DNA of 6,684 nucleotides from an uncultured Prevotellaceae bacterium (GTDB lineage: Bacteria; Bacteroidota; Bacteroidia; Bacteroidales; Bacteroidaceae): contig CAMNHM010000145.1 of NCBI GenBank assembly GCA_946539475.1, positions 1 to 6,684 on the forward strand, given 5' to 3'. This document shows positions 1 to 5,843 of this stretch, in pieces; the stretch's first letter is position 1; each line of letters starts with the position of its first letter. Position numbers and translations under genes: made by a program. The notes under the pieces are model-generated. The model was given only the letters and a program-made list of their open reading frames with translations. It made no database searches and had not been told where the DNA came from.

Positions 1-428
1 CCGTCGCCGTCGAAGAAGAGCTTGTTGCCGATGCGGATCTTGCGGGCCGGCTCCACGAGCACGTCCCATAGGCGCAGCTCCTCGTTGAGCTCTCGCAGCA
101 GGAACACCTCGATCTTGGCATCGGTCTTCTCCTTCGTGCCGTAGAGGCGTGCGGGGAAGACGGCGGTGTCGTTGAAGACGAAGGTGTCGCCCTCCTGGAA
201 GTAGTCGACGATGTTGCGGAAGATGATGGGCTCCTGGCTGTCGTTGCCGTCGGCATCCTTCTGCCAGAGGTCGATGGTCTGACTCTTGCGGTGGAGTACC
301 ATCAGCTTGCAGCGGTCGCGCTGATAGACGCGCTCGACGGTGCCGTCGTCGTTGGTGAACACGCGGTGGGGCGGGTAGAGTGCCACCTGCTCCTCAGGCA
401 GTTTGAATTTGAATTGCGATAGCTTCAT
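1..428 (-). CDS. queA: QueA, tRNA preQ1 ribosyltransferase-isomerase (N-terminal part, cut by window edge)
   Basis: QueA transfers and isomerises the ribosyl part of S-adenosylmethionine onto preQ1-modified tRNA to form epoxyqueuosine, a late cytoplasmic step of queuosine synthesis. My own translation gives 142 complete residues from the ATG at 428; the remaining C-terminal part lies outside the window. Family hallmarks visible are [13 protein letters not shown] at the start, [13 protein letters not shown] at residues 85-97, [11 protein letters not shown] at 105-115 and [18 protein letters not shown] at 120-137. The start is fixed by an ATGA overlap with the truB stop, suggesting translational coupling, and no Shine-Dalgarno sequence is needed. 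Compared with typical QueA, the segment after ALYP is longer: residues about 21-36 and 57-67 look like extra loops before and after the [12 protein letters not shown] block (canonical RDxSRLLVLDR). Identification is secure; the significance of the loops is unknown. Confidence 0.95.
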   Translation of the reverse strand, partial: MKLSQFKFKLPEEQVALYPPHRVFTNDDGTVERVYQRDRCKLMVLHRKSQTIDLWQKDADGNDSQEPIIFRNIVDYFQEGDTFVFNDTAVFPARLYGTKEKTDAKIEVFLLRELNEELRLWDVLVEPARKIRIGNKLFFDGD

Positions 429-1144
429 GTATTTCCTTTCTTTTCGATAGTTATGTTCTGCTGGCTGAGCCATTGCGGGAACTCGTCGAGCGTCAGGCAG
501 TCCTCTATGCGGATGTCGCCCAGGCGGGTGCGGCAGAGGGCTGTGAGGAAGGCCCCGGTGCCCAGCGCCTGTCCGATGTCGCGGGCCAGGGCGCGTATGT
601 ACGTCCCTTTCCCACATACGACGCGGATGCTCATCTGCATCGTCTGCGGGTCGAAGGCGGTGAGCTCCAGCTCGTCGATGCGCAGCGTCTTGGGCTTGAG
701 CTCCACTTTCTGTCCCTGCCGCATGAGCTTGTAGGCACGGTCGCCGGCGATGTTGCAGGCAGAGTATTCGGGGGGCACCTGTCGTATCTCGCCCAGAAAG
801 GCAGGCAGCGTCTGGACGATGAGCTCGCGGGTGATGTGGCGGGTGGGGTAGGTCCTGTTCACCGTGTGCTCGCGGTCGTAGCTGGCGGTCGTGGCACCTA
901 GCTGCAGCGTGGCGGTGTACTCCTTAGAGGCATACTGGAGGCTCTCGATGCTCTTCGTGGCCTTCCCCGTGCAGAGGATGAGGACGCCTGTCGCCAGGGG
1001 GTCGAGGGTGCCGGCATGGCCCGTCTTCACCCGCTTGACGTGCATCTTCTTCGAGATGAGGTAGCGGATGTGTGCCAGGGCGCCGAACGACGACATGCCG
1101 TAGGGCTTGTTGATATAGATGGTTGCTCCTTCTTGGAAGTTCAT
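425..1144 (-). CDS. truB: TruB, tRNA pseudouridine-55 synthase
   Basis: TruB isomerises U55 in the T-loop of nearly all tRNAs to pseudouridine and also acts as a tRNA folding chaperone in the cytoplasm. The 239-residue protein has the expected core: [10 protein letters not shown] near the N terminus, the catalytic motif [14 protein letters not shown] with Asp48, [10 protein letters not shown] at 74-83 with Tyr76, the PPEYSA motif at 124-129, and [15 protein letters not shown] at 177-191 with Arg184. It lacks an appended PUA domain, which some bacterial TruB proteins carry. One oddity is [11 protein letters not shown] at 128-138: the family usually has Lys where Asn131 stands. The gene lies 17 bp after uppP and overlaps queA by four bases (ATGA), so it is surely in the same transcription unit; both neighbours on that side modify tRNA. 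Confidence 0.97.
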   Translation of the reverse strand: MNFQEGATIYINKPYGMSSFGALAHIRYLISKKMHVKRVKTGHAGTLDPLATGVLILCTGKATKSIESLQYASKEYTATLQLGATTASYDREHTVNRTYPTRHITRELIVQTLPAFLGEIRQVPPEYSACNIAGDRAYKLMRQGQKVELKPKTLRIDELELTAFDPQTMQMSIRVVCGKGTYIRALARDIGQALGTGAFLTALCRTRLGDIRIEDCLTLDEFPQWLSQQNITIEKKGNT

Positions 1145-1161
1145 GTCTCGTTTCTTTTCAG

Positions 1162-1962
1162 CTATGCCAGCAGGCTATAGGCGATGGCGACGGTGCCCAC
1201 GACGGCACAGTAGATGCCGAAGTAGACGAGCTTGCCACGCTTGACGATGTTGATCATCCAGCGGCAGGCGAAGCAGCCGGATACGAAGGCGGCCACAAAG
1301 CCGACGACCATCGGCAGCGTGTCGACGCCGCCGAAGGCCTCCTCGCCGCTGATGAAGTCCTTCACGCTAAGCAGTGCCTGGCCGAGGATGGGGGGTATGA
1401 CCATGAGGAAGGAGAACTGTGCCAGCCGCTCCTTCTTGTTGCCTAGCAGCAGTCCGGTGGCGATGGTGCTGCCCGAGCGTGAGATGCCGGGTAGTACGGC
1501 GAAGGCCTGTGCGATGCCCATGATGAAGGCGTCGCGCATGGAGAGCTTCTCCTTCTGCCGCGGGCGGGCGTAGTAGGTGAAGATCAGCAGCATGGCCGTC
1601 ACCAGCAGGCAGCAGCCCACGAGCAGCAGGTTGCCCGTGAAGAGTGCCTCCACCTGGTCCTTGAAGAGCAGTCCGACGATGCCGACGGGAATCATCGACA
1701 CGATGATGTTGATGACGTAGCGCGTCTCGTCGTTCATCTGCCAGCGGAACAGTCCGCGCAGGATCCAGTCGATCTCGCTCCATAGCACGACCAGCGTCGA
1801 GAGGACGGTGGCGACGTGGAGGGTGACGTCGAACGTCAGGTTCTCCTCGATGTCTACGCCGAGCAGTGCGTTTCCAATCTCGAGATGTCCGCTGCTGCTC
1901 ACAGGCAGATACTCGGTAAGACCCTGGATGATGCCCAGGATCAGTGCTTGTAACCAGTCCAT
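1162..1962 (-). CDS. uppP: UppP (BacA), undecaprenyl-diphosphate phosphatase
   Basis: UppP removes one phosphate from undecaprenyl diphosphate, recycling the lipid carrier for peptidoglycan and surface polysaccharide synthesis; it also underlies basal bacitracin tolerance. The product is 266 residues, a usual family length, and strongly hydrophobic with several membrane helices. The two diagnostic active-site motifs are present: [15 protein letters not shown] at residues 13-27 (Glu17, Ser22-24, His26) and [10 protein letters not shown] at 157-166 with Arg162. The FDVTLHVAT segment around His49 matches the conserved histidine region. The ATG at 1962 places the first motif at its normal distance from the N terminus. 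The gene starts 9 bp after the DUF3098 stop codon and ends 17 bp before truB. Its place beside ftsX fits a shared role in envelope growth, though that link is inference. Confidence 0.97.
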   Translation of the reverse strand: MDWLQALILGIIQGLTEYLPVSSSGHLEIGNALLGVDIEENLTFDVTLHVATVLSTLVVLWSEIDWILRGLFRWQMNDETRYVINIIVSMIPVGIVGLLFKDQVEALFTGNLLLVGCCLLVTAMLLIFTYYARPRQKEKLSMRDAFIMGIAQAFAVLPGISRSGSTIATGLLLGNKKERLAQFSFLMVIPPILGQALLSVKDFISGEEAFGGVDTLPMVVGFVAAFVSGCFACRWMINIVKRGKLVYFGIYCAVVGTVAIAYSLLA

Positions 1963-1971
1963 AGCGTTGCC

Positions 1972-2202
1972 TTACTCCTTGTCCTTAGGCTTATGTACCA
2001 CGGCGTAGATCATTGACACGAATCCCAGGAGGCACACCAGCGGTGCCACCTTGATGCGGCGAGCGCTGAAGATGTCGGGGTTGTAGGCGTCGGGGGTTGT
2101 CGAGCTGCCGCTCATCAGGATAAACCCGATGATCACGATGAGCATCCCCACGGCAAGCAGGATGAAGTTCATCCTTCCGAAAGCTAAATTTTTCTTGTCC
2201 AT
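1972..2202 (-). CDS. DUF3098 small membrane protein
   Basis: This 76-residue protein matches my recollection of the DUF3098 family, a small Bacteroidetes protein of unknown function. Two hydrophobic stretches are visible, about residues 11-31 and 51-68, with a short loop between them containing the pattern FSARRIKVAPLVCLLGF, typical of the family. The C terminus is charged (HKPKDKE). Both ends are therefore predicted to lie on the same side of the inner membrane, probably the cytoplasm. It sits 22 bp after ftsX and 9 bp before uppP, an arrangement I recall as recurrent in Bacteroidales. An accessory role in division or lipid-carrier recycling is a reasonable guess from context, but nothing in the sequence shows it. 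The start has no Shine-Dalgarno sequence but is preceded by an A-rich leader, as is common in this phylum. Confidence 0.88.
   Translation of the reverse strand: MDKKNLAFGRMNFILLAVGMLIVIIGFILMSGSSTTPDAYNPDIFSARRIKVAPLVCLLGFVSMIYAVVHKPKDKE
1975..1980 (-). promoter_or_regulatory. Possible Shine-Dalgarno sequence for uppP
   Basis: Read on the minus strand, AAGGAG lies immediately before the TAA stop of the DUF3098 gene and 12 nt before the uppP ATG. The spacing is longer than ideal, and most other starts in this window lack such a motif, so this could be coincidence arising from the Lys-Glu codons at the end of the upstream gene. If used, it would couple uppP translation to termination of the upstream frame. 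Confidence 0.35.
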
Positions 2203-2224
2203 TATCGTTTTGTTATTTTCATTC

Positions 2225-3103
2225 TCATCTCTTATACAACTCCCCTGCCGTCATGCGCAGGAAGCGGTTGACGGATAGGAGCGTGCACAGCAGCATGATG
2301 ACGAATCCGAAGACAAAGATGCAGAGGGCCGTCAGTCCTATCTCCCACCATCCGACGAAGCGCGCCAGGTCGGGCTGATAGCGATAGAAGGTGTAGACGG
2401 CCGTCCCCAGCACGGCGCATGCCAATAGCGAGGCGATGAGCCCGATGCTGATGCTTTGCCAGAGGAACGGATGGCGTATGTACGACCATTTCGCTCCGAC
2501 GAGCTTCATGGTGTGGATGGTGAAGCGCCTTGAGTAGACGCCCAGCTGCACAGAGTTGTTCACCAGCGTGAAGCAGATGAAGATGTGGAGGGCCACCAGG
2601 ATGAGCAGGAAGATGTTGATGCGCTGCACGTTGCGGTCGACGGCGTCGATCTGGTCCTTGGCGTAGATGACGTCGATAATACGGCGGTCGTCCTTCATCT
2701 GATGGCTGATGCGCGCCAGCGAGTCGCTGTTGGCAAAGGCGGCCTGCAGCTGCAGCTCGATCTCGGCTTGGAAGGGGTTCACGCCGGCAAACTTCACAGG
2801 GTCGTCGCCCAGCTCGGCCGTCATCGTCTTGAGGGCTTCCTCCTGGCTGATGTAAGTCACGTGGCGCGCATAGGGGCGCGCCTGCAGCTCGGCTACCAGT
2901 GCCTTGCCGTCGTCGACGGACACCGTGTCGCCCAGCACGAGGTTCACCGACATGTTCTCCTTGACGTAGGTAGAGAGGTTGCGGGCTGCCTGTACCAGCA
3001 GCACTACCATCCCTAGCAGGATGAGCACCATCGTCGTGCTTATACACAAAGTCACAGCCTGCATACCATGATGGCGGCTGGTCATTTTTCGTTTTCTCTT
3101 CAT
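2225..3103 (-). CDS. ftsX: FtsX-like cell division permease protein
   Basis: FtsX is the membrane half of the FtsEX ABC-type complex, which controls peptidoglycan hydrolases at the division site. From the ATG at 3103 the protein is 292 residues. Its layout is classic FtsX: a basic N terminus (MKRKRKMTSRHHGMQ), a first membrane helix at about 16-40, a periplasmic domain of about 120 residues with the conserved NPFQAEIEL segment, then three helices near 162-184, 218-241 and 254-278. The family signature FTIHTMKLVGAKWSYIRHPF is at 194-213, and the C terminus is VNRFLRMTAGELYKR. A TTG at 3139 and an ATG at 3118 are in frame upstream, but the TTG lies inside the -7 promoter box, so it cannot be the start; 3103 is favoured over 3118 because it begins the family-like N terminus. 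No ftsE is adjacent, so the ATPase partner must be encoded elsewhere. It is the first gene of the leftward unit. Confidence 0.93.
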   Translation of the reverse strand: MKRKRKMTSRHHGMQAVTLCISTTMVLILLGMVVLLVQAARNLSTYVKENMSVNLVLGDTVSVDDGKALVAELQARPYARHVTYISQEEALKTMTAELGDDPVKFAGVNPFQAEIELQLQAAFANSDSLARISHQMKDDRRIIDVIYAKDQIDAVDRNVQRINIFLLILVALHIFICFTLVNNSVQLGVYSRRFTIHTMKLVGAKWSYIRHPFLWQSISIGLIASLLACAVLGTAVYTFYRYQPDLARFVGWWEIGLTALCIFVFGFVIMLLCTLLSVNRFLRMTAGELYKR

Positions 3104-3133
3104 TTGCAAATGAGGCATAGCATGCCAATTTCG

Positions 3134-3162
3134 CTGCAAAGGTACGAAAAAGTTGGGAGTTA
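3134..3162 (-). promoter_or_regulatory. Leftward promoter for the ftsX unit (Bacteroidetes -7 box)
   Basis: On the minus strand TACCTTTG (3144 down to 3137) matches the Bacteroidetes -7 consensus TAnnTTTG. Transcription would begin near 3130, giving a leader of about 27 nt before the ATG at 3103. I cannot find a TTG -33 element at the usual 17-23 nt spacing; that space is occupied by AACTCCT-type heptamers. The box sits within one arm of the inverted repeat described separately. Confidence 0.6.
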
Positions 3163-3182
3163 GGAGTTAGGAATTAGGAGTT
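3155..3182. repeat. Four tandem heptamers (AGGAGTT type)
   Basis: Four consecutive 7-base units are present: GGGAGTT, AGGAGTT, AGGAATT, AGGAGTT. A fifth, lone unit in the opposite orientation (AACTCCT, 3244-3250) lies in the right arm of the inverted repeat. The tract occupies the spacer and upstream region of the leftward ftsX promoter, so changes in copy number would shift sequence upstream of its -7 box. Confidence 0.85.
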
Positions 3183-3234
3183 TGTTGATGTTGCTTAACA
3201 TTTTTTGAGGTTAGCCGAAAAAAACTACAGGCTC

Positions 3235-3268
3235 TTGGCTCGTAACTCCTAACTTTTTCGTACCTTTG
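3235..3268 (+). promoter_or_regulatory. Rightward promoter for lemA (TTG / TACCTTTG)
   Basis: TACCTTTG at 3261-3268 matches the Bacteroidetes -7 consensus TAnnTTTG. A TTG at 3235-3237 lies 23 nt upstream, at the far end of the accepted spacing for a -33 element. Transcription would begin near 3275, leaving a leader of about 25 nt before the lemA ATG at 3300. Unlike the leftward promoter, both elements are present here. Confidence 0.65.
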
Positions 3269-3299
3269 CAGAATCGTAACCCATAATGATAGCAGAAAT

Positions 3300-3851
3300 A
3301 TGACGATGCTCTATGTAATCATTGCCCTGGTGGCGCTGTTGCTCGTGGTGCTGCTTGTGGTGTACAACAAGCTGGTGGGCCTTCGCAACAAGGTGAACGA
3401 GGCGTTCGCCACGATGGACGTCTTTCTGAAGAAGCGCTTCGACCTGATACCCAGCCTGGTGGAGGTCGTCAAGGGCTATGCCCGCCATGAGTCGGACGTG
3501 TTGCAGCAGGTGACCAGCATGCGGTCGGGTGTGGGCAGTGGCGACCGTAGCGGACAGCTGACGGGCGAGGGCCGCATCAGCGACGCCCTGCGCCGGCTCT
3601 TCGTCGTTGCCGAGGCTTATCCGGAGCTGAAGGCTAACAACAGCTTCCTCACCCTGCAGCAGCAGCTGTCGAAGATGGAAGACGAGATATCGCTGTCGCG
3701 ACGCTATTACAACGGCAGCGTACGTGAGTATAACAACCATTGCCAGATGTTCCCCCTGAGCCTGGTGGCCTCGGCCTTCGGCTTCAGGCCGATGCCGATG
3801 TTCGCCGTCGGCAGTGAGGAGGAGCGGAAGGCTGTCGACGTCAGCCTGTAG
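3300..3851 (+). CDS. lemA: LemA family membrane protein
   Basis: LemA proteins are small bacterial proteins with an N-terminal membrane anchor and a helical soluble domain; their biochemical role is not established. This one is 183 residues. A single membrane helix spans about residues 4-22, followed at once by the family signature YNKLVGLRNKVNEAF (22-36), MDVFLKKRFDLIPSLVEVVKGYARHE (39-64) and, later, YPELKANNSF, RRYYNGSVREYN and FPLSLVASAFGF. The soluble domain is mostly helical, forming a bundle in known relatives. The ATG at 3300 follows a strong promoter by about 25 nt; a second ATG two codons in (3306) cannot be excluded. The gene is only 2 bp from the DUF2207 gene, a pairing widespread in bacteria, so the two products probably act together in or at the membrane. 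Confidence 0.95.
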   Translation: MTMLYVIIALVALLLVVLLVVYNKLVGLRNKVNEAFATMDVFLKKRFDLIPSLVEVVKGYARHESDVLQQVTSMRSGVGSGDRSGQLTGEGRISDALRRLFVVAEAYPELKANNSFLTLQQQLSKMEDEISLSRRYYNGSVREYNNHCQMFPLSLVASAFGFRPMPMFAVGSEEERKAVDVSL

Positions 3852-3853
3852 CC

Positions 3854-5782
3854 ATGAAAGTCATCAGCCGACTACTGTGTGCTCCGGTGAGCAGCCGCGC
3901 CCTGCTCACTCTCGTGATGCTTCTGACGATGTGGTGCCAGGAGGCAGCCGCCAACCTGGGCGGCTTCTACTATCGCAGCATTGACGTCGAGGCGCAGGTG
4001 CACGAGAATAATGTGTGGGAGCTGACGGAGACCTTCGACATCGTCTTCGAGGAGCCCCGTCACGGGTTCTACCGCTATATCCCCCGCCGCTTCCGGCTGG
4101 ACCATCAGGTCGACGGCAAGCTGCGACAGTTCCTGTACAAGGCCGCCGTTGACAGGGTCAGCGTTGATGGCTGGGAGTTCAGCACTGACGACAGCGACGA
4201 TGAGTTCACCGTCATCCGCATCGGCAGTGCCCACCGTGAGGTGGAAGGCCCACAGCAGTATGTCGTCCGCTATACCTATGCCTATCCCGACGACCGCCAG
4301 GCGGCCTTCGACTACCTGTTTCATACCGTGCTGGGCACGGAGTTTGAGGAGCCTGTCGGGCACCTGACATTCACCATACACTTCGACAAGCCGCTGCCCG
4401 ACGACATTGCGGAGCGCCTGCAGGTATTTGCCGGCGAGTATGGCCAGCGGGACGGCATCGTCGACGGGCTGCAGGTGGAGGCGACGCCCACCCTTATCAC
4501 CGGACAGGCCGACAGCATCGCCCCGCGCCACGGCGTGACGCTCTATGCCCGTCTGCCGGCCGGCTACTACGTGGGAGCGCAGAAGGCCGACAGCCGGTGG
4601 TGCTACCTCTTCCTGGCCGCCACCGTCGCCCTGATGCTCCTCCTCGTCGTCCTGCTGTCGAGGCTGAAGAGGCGCCCGGTGACGAAGGTCATCGAGTTCT
4701 ATCCGCCGGACGACATCAGCAGTGCCGAGGTGGGGATGATCATCGACCACAGCGTCGACGATGTCGACATCGCCTCGCTCATCCCATGGCTTGCCGGCAA
4801 GGGATATATCAGCGTGCGTGAGGTGAAGAGCGGCAAGATCTTCAAGCGCACCGACCTCGAGCTGACGAAGCTGAGGGAGCTGCCCGACGATGCCCCCCGA
4901 TACCAAAGGAAGATGATGAGGCTGCTCTTCAGGGACGACGAGAGCGTGGTGCGCATGAAGGACATCGGCCAGCGCCCGTCGCTGGTGAACGACATCAAGA
5001 CGGCACTCGACAAGCATTTCTCGGGCGAGCGGAAGCTGTCGACGCTCGACCTCAGGTCGGGCTTCTACCTGCTGCTGCCCGTACTGGGCACCCTGACACT
5101 GAGCTTCAACAGTGCTGCCGCCGTCTTCGACGCCGATCAGTTCCTCGTGGCGATGATGTGCTACGGCATACCGTGTCTCGTCGCCTTCCTACTGAGGATC
5201 GGCCAGACGCAGAAAGACCTGATACAACGCAAGAGCACCCGCTACGCCACCGTCGTGCTGAAGGCGGTGCTGATGCTCGCCACATGGGCCGTATACGCCT
5301 ATCTCGCCGAATACGACGCCCCGCTGCAGCCCTGGGTCGTGCTGGCGATCTACGTCGTAAGCTTCATCCTGAACGAGCTGGCAGGACGTTTCTACCTCAA
5401 CACCGACTATCGCATCGCGATGATGGGGCGCCTGCTGGGCTTCCGCGAGTTCATAGAGACCGCCGAGCAGTCGAGGCTGGAGACGCTGCAGCACGACGAT
5501 CCAGAGTATTTCTACAAGGTGCTGCCCTATGCGATGGTCTTCGGACTGAGCAATAAGTGGGCCGACCTGTTCAAGAATATCCGCGTAGAGCAGCCACAGT
5601 GGTACCAGACGGCATCGCCGCTCATGGGCCACGACCTGACGCGCAACATCTCGAATAGTTTCTCGTCGACTGCCCACAGCGCCATCACCACCATCAGTCA
5701 CGACAGCAGCTCCTACTCCAGCGGCGGAGGCGGCGGCTTCTCCGGTGGCGGAGGCGGCGGTGGAGGCGGCGGCAGCTGGTAA
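3854..5782 (+). CDS. DUF2207 multi-pass membrane protein with glycine-rich tail
   Basis: A 642-residue member of the DUF2207 family (function unknown). Residues 1-34 look like a signal peptide (hydrophobic core LLTLVMLLTMW, likely cleavage after AAA). An extracytoplasmic beta-rich domain follows, to about 245, containing the family-like HGFYRYIPRRF at 70-80. A membrane helix lies at about 249-270, then FYPPDDISSAEVGMIID at 282-298 and a winged-helix-like soluble segment with KGYISVRE. Further helices lie near 403-420, 428-448, 463-484 and 493-511. A conserved block YFYKVLPYAMVFGLSNKW (552-569) precedes a Ser-rich linker and a tail that is almost pure glycine ending in Ser-Trp, as often seen in this family and in TPM-type proteins. 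It directly follows lemA by 2 bp and is probably translated from the same message. Partnership with LemA is inferred from context. Confidence 0.93.
   Translation: MKVISRLLCAPVSSRALLTLVMLLTMWCQEAAANLGGFYYRSIDVEAQVHENNVWELTETFDIVFEEPRHGFYRYIPRRFRLDHQVDGKLRQFLYKAAVDRVSVDGWEFSTDDSDDEFTVIRIGSAHREVEGPQQYVVRYTYAYPDDRQAAFDYLFHTVLGTEFEEPVGHLTFTIHFDKPLPDDIAERLQVFAGEYGQRDGIVDGLQVEATPTLITGQADSIAPRHGVTLYARLPAGYYVGAQKADSRWCYLFLAATVALMLLLVVLLSRLKRRPVTKVIEFYPPDDISSAEVGMIIDHSVDDVDIASLIPWLAGKGYISVREVKSGKIFKRTDLELTKLRELPDDAPRYQRKMMRLLFRDDESVVRMKDIGQRPSLVNDIKTALDKHFSGERKLSTLDLRSGFYLLLPVLGTLTLSFNSAAAVFDADQFLVAMMCYGIPCLVAFLLRIGQTQKDLIQRKSTRYATVVLKAVLMLATWAVYAYLAEYDAPLQPWVVLAIYVVSFILNELAGRFYLNTDYRIAMMGRLLGFREFIETAEQSRLETLQHDDPEYFYKVLPYAMVFGLSNKWADLFKNIRVEQPQWYQTASPLMGHDLTRNISNSFSSTAHSAITTISHDSSSYSSGGGGGFSGGGGGGGGGGSW
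5720..5777 (+). repeat. Glycine-codon-rich low-complexity tract
   Basis: The 3' end of the DUF2207 gene is built of GGC, GGA and GGT codons, encoding Gly runs broken only by Phe-Ser and closed by Ser-Trp. Base composition is extreme (nearly all G and C). Such tracts can change length by replication slippage in multiples of three. The mixed codons make a pure triplet repeat unlikely, so it may be reasonably stable. Confidence 0.8.
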
Positions 5783-5792
5783 AAATACCCCT

Positions 5793-5838
5793 CACTCTCC
5801 ACTCTCCACTTTCCACTTTCCACTTTCCACTTTCCACC
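5793..5838. repeat. Six tandem heptamers (CACTTTC / CACTCTC)
   Basis: Six perfect 7-base units, two CACTCTC then four CACTTTC, occupy 5793-5834, followed by a partial CACC. They fill most of the 61-bp gap between the DUF2207 stop and the radical SAM start. There is no -7 box or Shine-Dalgarno sequence in the gap, so the repeat itself forms most of the upstream context of the next gene. A reverse-orientation patch of the same units occurs inside that gene. Confidence 0.95.
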
Positions 5839-5843
5839 AAACC

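Larger units (their letters stand above)
3134..3271. repeat. Inverted repeat with outward-facing promoter boxes
   Basis: The left arm (3134-3161) and right arm (3244-3271) are reverse complements at 27 of 28 positions; the single difference is G at 3155, where the right arm would predict A. The arms share CTGCAAAGGTACG read outward-in from the left and CGTACCTTTGCAG on the right, so each contains a TACCTTTG box directed out of the element. About 82 bases separate the arms. The symmetry stops abruptly at CTGCAAAGG on the outer side, which suggests a duplicated or inserted unit rather than chance. I see no clean target-site duplication outside the arms. Confidence 0.85.

Noticed and set aside
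473..901. A 142-codon plus-strand open frame antisense to truB
   Set aside because: The minus strand encodes a complete TruB with catalytic motifs; the plus-strand translation has no recognisable features.
3104..3139. An upstream extension of ftsX starting at TTG 3139 or ATG 3118
   Set aside because: The TTG is part of the TACCTTTG promoter box and upstream of the expected transcript start. The ATG at 3118 is possible but adds residues not typical of FtsX N termini; 3103 fits better.
3188..3206. Hairpin ATGTT-GCTT-AACAT followed by a T run, resembling a terminator
   Set aside because: The stem is only 5 bp and AT-rich, and no gene ends upstream of it on the plus strand; it lies between two divergent promoters.
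3854..3955. Lipoprotein signal in the DUF2207 protein around Cys28
   Set aside because: The residues before the cysteine (Leu-Thr-Met-Trp) do not form a lipobox; a normal signal peptide cut after the AAA run is more likely.
3872..5017. A 381-codon open frame on the minus strand, antisense to the DUF2207 gene
   Set aside because: Its translation is rich in Val, Leu, His and Asp without recognisable motifs, as expected from the complement of a GC-rich gene. The plus-strand frame has clear family motifs and correct neighbours.
5793..5838. CRISPR-like array
   Set aside because: The units are 7 bases long with no spacers between them, so this is a simple tandem repeat.
5745..5843. A longer radical SAM frame starting inside the DUF2207 gene
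   Set aside because: It would translate the glycine tract out of frame and the heptamer repeat. Family similarity begins only just after the ATG at 5844.
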